From assembly GCA_026991575.1 (NCBI GenBank), contig JALXBF010000069.1, positions 1 to 64,000 on the forward strand: a DNA stretch of 64,000 nucleotides, written 5' to 3'. The notes under the pieces were generated by a model, which saw only the letters and a list, made by a program, of their open reading frames with translations, did not search any database and was not told the DNA's origin. This document shows, piece after piece, positions 59,446 to 64,000 of this stretch (position 1 is the stretch's first letter; each line of letters opens with the position of its first letter). The position numbers and the translations under genes were made by a program. Origin of the DNA: Planctomycetota bacterium. Its GTDB lineage: Bacteria > Planctomycetota > Planctomycetia > JALXBF01.

Positions 59446-60297
59446 TCAGACAAACTCGACCTGGATTCGTTCCGGTATGATCTCCGCAGCGGCAGCTTCG
59501 TCCAACAACCGCTGTACCGCTTCGCGCCCGCGCGGTCCATAGTCGACCGTCCATTCGTTGACGTATCGGCTCACAAAGTCCTCAGCACGGGCCCGGTCCA
59601 GGTCACGGGCATACTGAAGCGCGTACTCTAGAGCTTCATCCTTGTGCTCAAGTGCGTACAGGATACTGCGGCGCACGTCATCCGTGATTGCTTTCATGAG
59701 TTCCGGCCCAAGATCGCGGCGAACGACATTGCCGCCCAACGGCAACGGGAGGCCGGTCGTCTCGTACCACCACTGACCCAGGTCCACCACCGGGTGCAGG
59801 CCTAAGTCCCCGTAGGTCAGCTGACCCTCGTGAATGATCAGCCCAGCATCGACCTTACCGGCAGCAACGATGGGCAGAATCTGGTCGAACGGATAGACCT
59901 CGTAGGCGAACGACGCTCTTAGCATCAGCTTTAGCGTCAGAAACGCGGTGGTCATCGTGCCGGGCACGGCAATCGTTTTCTCATGCAGATCGGCCGGTCG
60001 CAGCGGTTGGCGGGCAACAACCAGCGGCCCATAACGATCGCCCATGCTGCAGCCGCAGGACATCAGGGCATACTTGTCTGCCACGTAGGCGAACGCATGG
60101 ATGCTGATGGCCGAGACTTCCAGCTCACCGCGTTCTGCGCGGCGGTTCAGCGACTCAATGTCCTCCAGGATGTGGCGGTAGCGTCGATTGCCCGTGTCGA
60201 TGCGTTCGTGCGTCAGCGCGTAGAACATGAACGCATCGTCCGAATCGGGGCTGTGACCGACACGTAGCAGGATCGTAGTGTCGTTGTTGGCTGCCAT
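59446..60297 (-). CDS. mqnD: 1,4-dihydroxy-6-naphthoate synthase (futalosine menaquinone pathway)
   Basis: ORF 283 aa; VGHSPDSDDAFMFYALTHERIDT, ILEDIESLNRRAERGELEVSAISIHAFAYV, MSCGCSMGDRYGPLVVA. Confidence 0.88.
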   Translation of the reverse strand: MAANNDTTILLRVGHSPDSDDAFMFYALTHERIDTGNRRYRHILEDIESLNRRAERGELEVSAISIHAFAYVADKYALMSCGCSMGDRYGPLVVARQPLRPADLHEKTIAVPGTMTTAFLTLKLMLRASFAYEVYPFDQILPIVAAGKVDAGLIIHEGQLTYGDLGLHPVVDLGQWWYETTGLPLPLGGNVVRRDLGPELMKAITDDVRRSILYALEHKDEALEYALQYARDLDRARAEDFVSRYVNEWTVDYGPRGREAVQRLLDEAAAAEIIPERIQVEFV

Positions 60298-60310
60298 GGT
60301 GAGGCAATTC

Positions 60311-61114
60311 CTAGCGACTTGGTGGCGGGCGCCGCGGCCGGCGTGGCGGACGGGCCGGTCGGCTGGCCGGCCGGCGAGTACTGGCCGGCTTCTGCTGCGC
60401 GGTCTTGCTCTTGCCGCCGCTGCCGATCACATACACCTTCTGCTGCTGACCGGCGGGCACGAACGGTTCGATTGGCTCCTCTTCAACCGGCTTGCCCAGG
60501 ATGACGGCAACGACCAGCGTCAGCAGCGTGACGGTCAGCGCGATGGTAAGCGGCAGTTGGAGCTCGCGTACGGTGTCGGCTGCCGCAAACCAGCTCAACG
60601 CGCCGCCGAGCAGGCTGGCAGCAAGTCCCGGCAGGAGGTAGAAACGCCGATCCTTGTCAAGCACGGAGTCCACGACGATACACAGGCCGGCGAAAGCGAT
60701 CACCGCCGCTAGCGCCGCAAGATAACGACGCCACGTCCCGCCAGGCCGCGCCAGACCGAGAAATTCCTCTCGTGTGATGATTCCGTCCCCGTCCAGGTCC
60801 ATGCTCCGCAGCCAGTCGCCGAATTGCTCGAGCCGGGGGTCGTCCGACGTGAAGTCCTCGTCCAGCTCGATCTTGCCGTTCTGATTGGTGTCGAGCAGTC
60901 GGAAGTTGGTGTCATTGCGTTCCAGCTCAACAGCGGGCGCCGCTGCGGTGCCGCCTGGGCTGCTTGACGCCGTCGAAGCGGGCGCCTGCGCAGGCGACGC
61001 CTGCTGAGCCTCACCGGCCAGCGGCAGGCAGCAGACTAGCATCAAGGCCACCAGCGCGGTGCCCGGTCTCCGGTCAAATGCCATCATCTGCTCCGTTGAC
61101 AGGGCCTGCAGCAA
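60311..61114 (-). CDS. EF-hand membrane protein
   Basis: ORF 267 aa; signal-like N-terminus, two canonical EF loops DTNQNGKIELDE and DLDGDGIITREE, followed by hydrophobic helices and a basic Pro/Arg-rich tail. Confidence 0.82.
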   Translation of the reverse strand: MLQALSTEQMMAFDRRPGTALVALMLVCCLPLAGEAQQASPAQAPASTASSSPGGTAAAPAVELERNDTNFRLLDTNQNGKIELDEDFTSDDPRLEQFGDWLRSMDLDGDGIITREEFLGLARPGGTWRRYLAALAAVIAFAGLCIVVDSVLDKDRRFYLLPGLAASLLGGALSWFAAADTVRELQLPLTIALTVTLLTLVVAVILGKPVEEEPIEPFVPAGQQQKVYVIGSGGKSKTAQQKPASTRRPASRPARPPRRPRRPPPSR

Positions 61115-61138
61115 CGAACTCGTCTTGATTCTACCGGC

Positions 61139-61954
61139 TCAGCCAGAATGCCTCAGGATCTTCCGGGCAATCGCAACCATCTGGTCGTGAATCAGCCCGT
61201 TGGTTGCCAGCAGATCCGGTTCGTAGAGGTCGAACACGGTGCCGTCCAGCTTTGTCACACGACCACCGGCTTCCTGCACGAGCAGCACGCCGGCAGCACA
61301 ATCCCACGCGTGCAAGTGAGTCGCATAGAAGCCGTCAAAACGACCGGCCGCCACATAAGCCAGATCCAGAGCAGCCGATCCCAGACGCCGCACCGCGTGA
61401 CTTGCCTCACAGAAGGCGGCGAAAAGCTCCAACAGTTCGGGGCGCCGTCGCGGCCGGGGCGGGAACCCTGTCACCAGCAGCGCCGCAGACAGCTCATGGA
61501 CCGCGCTGACGTGGATCTGCTCACCGTTCAGCCACGCGCCTTGCTCGCGGGCAGCATAGTACAACTCGTCGGTTGCCGGCGCGTAGATGACACCGACTTC
61601 GACATCCGTGCCGACCGTTGCCGCGATGGAGACGGCAAAGAGATCGAGGCCGTGCAAGTAGTTGGCTGTGCCGTCCAGGGGGTCGACCACCCAGCGCACC
61701 GTTGCCGGGCCCGTTGCCCCTGCCTCAGCATCGCCGGCCGCGGCGCCTTCCTCACCAAGGAACGCATGCTCGGGGAACTGCTCAAGGAGAAAGCGGCGGA
61801 TGGCCTCTTCCGCTTCGACGTCCGCCTTGGTGACCACGTCGCCTGGAGCCTTCTGCCGAGCCTTCACTCGGCCGCGGTAGCGCAGCAGGACGTCGCCGCC
61901 GACCCGTGCGGCATCCAGCGCAGCCTGAAGCAACTTGGACCGTTCAATCGTCAC
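61139..61954 (-). CDS. suhB: Inositol monophosphatase family protein
   Basis: ORF 271 aa; GDVVTKADVEAEEAIRRFLLEQFPEHAFLGEEG, WVVDPLDGTANYLHGLDLFAVSIA, HAWDCAAGVLLVQEAGGRVT. Confidence 0.92.
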   Translation of the reverse strand: MTIERSKLLQAALDAARVGGDVLLRYRGRVKARQKAPGDVVTKADVEAEEAIRRFLLEQFPEHAFLGEEGAAAGDAEAGATGPATVRWVVDPLDGTANYLHGLDLFAVSIAATVGTDVEVGVIYAPATDELYYAAREQGAWLNGEQIHVSAVHELSAALLVTGFPPRPRRRPELLELFAAFCEASHAVRRLGSAALDLAYVAAGRFDGFYATHLHAWDCAAGVLLVQEAGGRVTKLDGTVFDLYEPDLLATNGLIHDQMVAIARKILRHSG

Positions 61955-62283
61955 AGATGCCTTTCCCGTTGGGTTGTGCCGGTGCTGCCACTCTCGCGAC
62001 AGGTTGCGCTACGCCGGGCCACGGCCGCAAACAGGGCACCCGCTCTGGTCGCGATCCGGACGAGAGAGTCAGTGGGACCAAGCGGGGCGCGACGGTTCAT
62101 TCTCAGAGGATGTCGACGAGCTGTCCAGTCATGCTGCCGCCGGGTCGTTTGCCGGCGGTGAATTCCATGCGCGATCTCCTCAATTACCCTCGGCAGATCG
62201 TGTCACAAACAGGCCATCGGCCGAGCGTGCGGACTCTGGCAAAGGATCGGGGGATGACAGCTGCTTGGTCGTCGCCGGGGTGC

Positions 62284-63528
62284 TTAGCCCCCCAGGACCT
62301 CTCGTCCCTTGCCCTGTTGGATCAGCGGAACGTAGGTTTCCAATTCTTCCAGCGTGCCCTCGTCGGTCAGGTCCACCACACGGCCCGTCTCCGCCGACAT
62401 GTATGCGGCCATGGTCAGACGCACGATCTCGAGCCCGTAGTGCCAGTCCAGCATCGGCCTGCCGCCGGTGACGAACGCTCGATAGGCGTCCTCATTCTCA
62501 TCGGTGTACCCGTACAGGTCTGCTTCGTTGGGTTGAACTGCCAGGAGCCCTCGGGATGCTGTGGACTTCTCCAGCGCAGCTTCCGCGTCGGCAACGGCAT
62601 CGGCGGCTGCATCGCCGATGAAGACCTCCAGCGGCGACTTCAACGTGTTCATCTCAAACGCGTATCCTGGCCCAATGCCCTCCAGGCCGAGCTTCAGTCC
62701 CTGCTTCTCGTACATCCAGCTGTTCATGAACTGGCCCTTGACAAGCTGCCCCGTCTCCGGATTCTGAAATGTGACGACCCCAGTCGCGTAGTCCTCGGCC
62801 GGGGTCTTGGAGTAGTCCACGCCGAAGCGGTCCAGCAGCTCCTGGCGCCAGCGGGGCTGTCCCCATTTCAGCAGCGCGACGTCGGCCGAGACGCGAACCG
62901 GCCGCAGGAAGTCGACCGGTTTGCCGACGGGCGTCAGGGCGTACCAGGCGACCGCAAGGCAGTGGCAACCCATGTCGCTCAGCACGCCGCCGCCCTGCAG
63001 CGTCGGATCCCAGAACCAGCCGTTGTGCGGTCCAGCGTGCTCTTCGCTGGAGCGGGCTAGCACGGGCGGGCCCATCTGCTCCATGACCTTGCGCAACTGG
63101 AACCGCGTGGCCTTGATGGTCTTCATGTGCAGTTGGTTCTCGAAGTAGGCATGCGGGATCCCGGTCGATTCGATCAGATCGACCAGCCGGCGGGCTTCGC
63201 GCAGGTTCCGGGCCAGTGGCTTCTCACAGATGACCCCCTTCAGCGTGGCTCCTTGTTTGACGGCTTCCACAATCTGCTCAACGGTCTCGACACGCACGAA
63301 ATTGGGTGAGAAGATGCAGACGACATCAACGTTCTTGACCAGTTCGATGACCGAGTCGTAGATGACCGGATCGCCAAGCCGGTGCTCGCGAGCGAATTGA
63401 GCGGCTTTTTCCGGCCGGCTGCGCGACACGAGGCCCGCGATCTCGATGCCACGCACCTGAGTCAACGCGCGCATGTGAAAGAGCGTGACGAAGCCGCCGC
63501 CGATGATGCCGTAGCGCAGTGTGCTCAT
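62284..63528 (-). CDS. Gfo/Idh/MocA-family oxidoreductase
   Basis: ORF 414 aa; YGIIGGGFVTLFHMRALTQVRGIEIAGLVSRS, GVICEKPLARNLREARRLVDLI. Confidence 0.92.
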   Translation of the reverse strand: MSTLRYGIIGGGFVTLFHMRALTQVRGIEIAGLVSRSRPEKAAQFAREHRLGDPVIYDSVIELVKNVDVVCIFSPNFVRVETVEQIVEAVKQGATLKGVICEKPLARNLREARRLVDLIESTGIPHAYFENQLHMKTIKATRFQLRKVMEQMGPPVLARSSEEHAGPHNGWFWDPTLQGGGVLSDMGCHCLAVAWYALTPVGKPVDFLRPVRVSADVALLKWGQPRWRQELLDRFGVDYSKTPAEDYATGVVTFQNPETGQLVKGQFMNSWMYEKQGLKLGLEGIGPGYAFEMNTLKSPLEVFIGDAAADAVADAEAALEKSTASRGLLAVQPNEADLYGYTDENEDAYRAFVTGGRPMLDWHYGLEIVRLTMAAYMSAETGRVVDLTDEGTLEELETYVPLIQQGKGREVLGG

Positions 63529-64000
63529 GATTCACTCCGGTAGTGCTCGATCACCGTGCTCACGGATCGCTTCCACCGCTGCACCAGTGCCGCAATCCGT
63601 TCCCGCTCACCGGACGGTCGGAACGTGCGGGCAACTCGGGACCAGCCCCGCACCGCTTCCGGATCGGTAAACACCCCGGCGCCCAGACCGGCCAGCATGG
63701 CGGCCCCCAGCGCGGTGCACTCGGTGTACTGGCTACGTTCCACAGGCAACTCAAGCAGGTCGGCTTGCAGTTGCAGCAGCAGGTCGCTGCGGGCTGCGCC
63801 TCCGTCGGCACGGAGCGACTTCAGCGGCTCGCCCGTATCATGAGCGATCGCTTCGGCCAGATCGTACACCTGAAGCGCAATCGATTCGATCGCCGCGCGG
63901 GCCAGCTCGGCAGCACCGGTTGCCCGCGTCAGGCCAAAGATCGTGCCCTGAGCTTCCGGAGCCCAGTACGGCGCACCGAGCCCGACCAGAGCAGGCACAA
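63525..64000 (-). CDS. glpK: Glycerol kinase / FGGY carbohydrate kinase, C-terminal part (runs off window edge)
   Basis: ORF open at the window end; GLGAPYWAPEAQGTIFGLTRATGAAELARAAIESIALQVYDL, LRADGGAARSDLLLQLQADLL, ERSQYTECTALGAAMLAGLGAGVF; overlaps the next gene by 4 nt. Confidence 0.88.
   Translation of the reverse strand, partial: VPALVGLGAPYWAPEAQGTIFGLTRATGAAELARAAIESIALQVYDLAEAIAHDTGEPLKSLRADGGAARSDLLLQLQADLLELPVERSQYTECTALGAAMLAGLGAGVFTDPEAVRGWSRVARTFRPSGERERIAALVQRWKRSVSTVIEHYRSES

Noticed and set aside
61906-63060. 384-aa plus-strand ORF opposite the Gfo/Idh/MocA gene
   Set aside because: Overlaps a strong family match on the other strand; composition typical of antisense translation.
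1-64000. CRISPR arrays, tRNA and rRNA genes
   Set aside because: No regularly spaced direct repeats, no T-loop GGTTCRANYCC-type signature with matching arms, and no rRNA-like conserved segments were recognised by eye; a tRNAscan/Infernal run would be decisive.

Overview
A high-GC bacterial window, almost certainly from a planctomycete: it carries a DUF1549/DUF1553 cytochrome protein with a DUF1501 partner and a giant PVC-type CxxCH heme protein. Positions ~0.25-35.6 kb look like one large exopolysaccharide/glycan locus: two GT2s, two GT4s, a GT-C-like membrane protein, a fused dehydrogenase/Gfo-Idh-MocA protein, SAM methyltransferases, an APH-like kinase, a MOP-family flippase, an AsnB-type amidotransferase, a WalW-like deacetylase, an AMP-ligase-like protein and a FemAB-like protein. 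At its centre is a single 3281-aa megaenzyme (16814-26659). I read its order as MaoC/hotdog - SDR - FkbH-type HAD-IIIC - ACP - KS - AT - KR - ACP - ACP - GNAT. This is the most interesting object in the window: a candidate glyceryl-primed, one-module polyketide synthase with a fused acyltransferase and no thioesterase, embedded in a sugar-polymer locus. Several neighbours resemble exosortase-A/PEP-CTERM-associated EPS families, but no exosortase or PEP-CTERM protein is visible. The AMP-ligase homologue appears to have lost its catalytic motifs. The left part of the locus has unusually long ORF-poor spacers, one holding a decayed IS66-like transposase fragment. The right half is mostly ordinary housekeeping and planctomycete-typical genes: ComEC, ArgC, SUMF1-like, MqnD, IMPase, Gfo/Idh/MocA and a glycerol kinase C-terminus cut by the window edge. 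No tRNA, rRNA or CRISPR array was recognised. All family calls come from reading motifs, with no database search.
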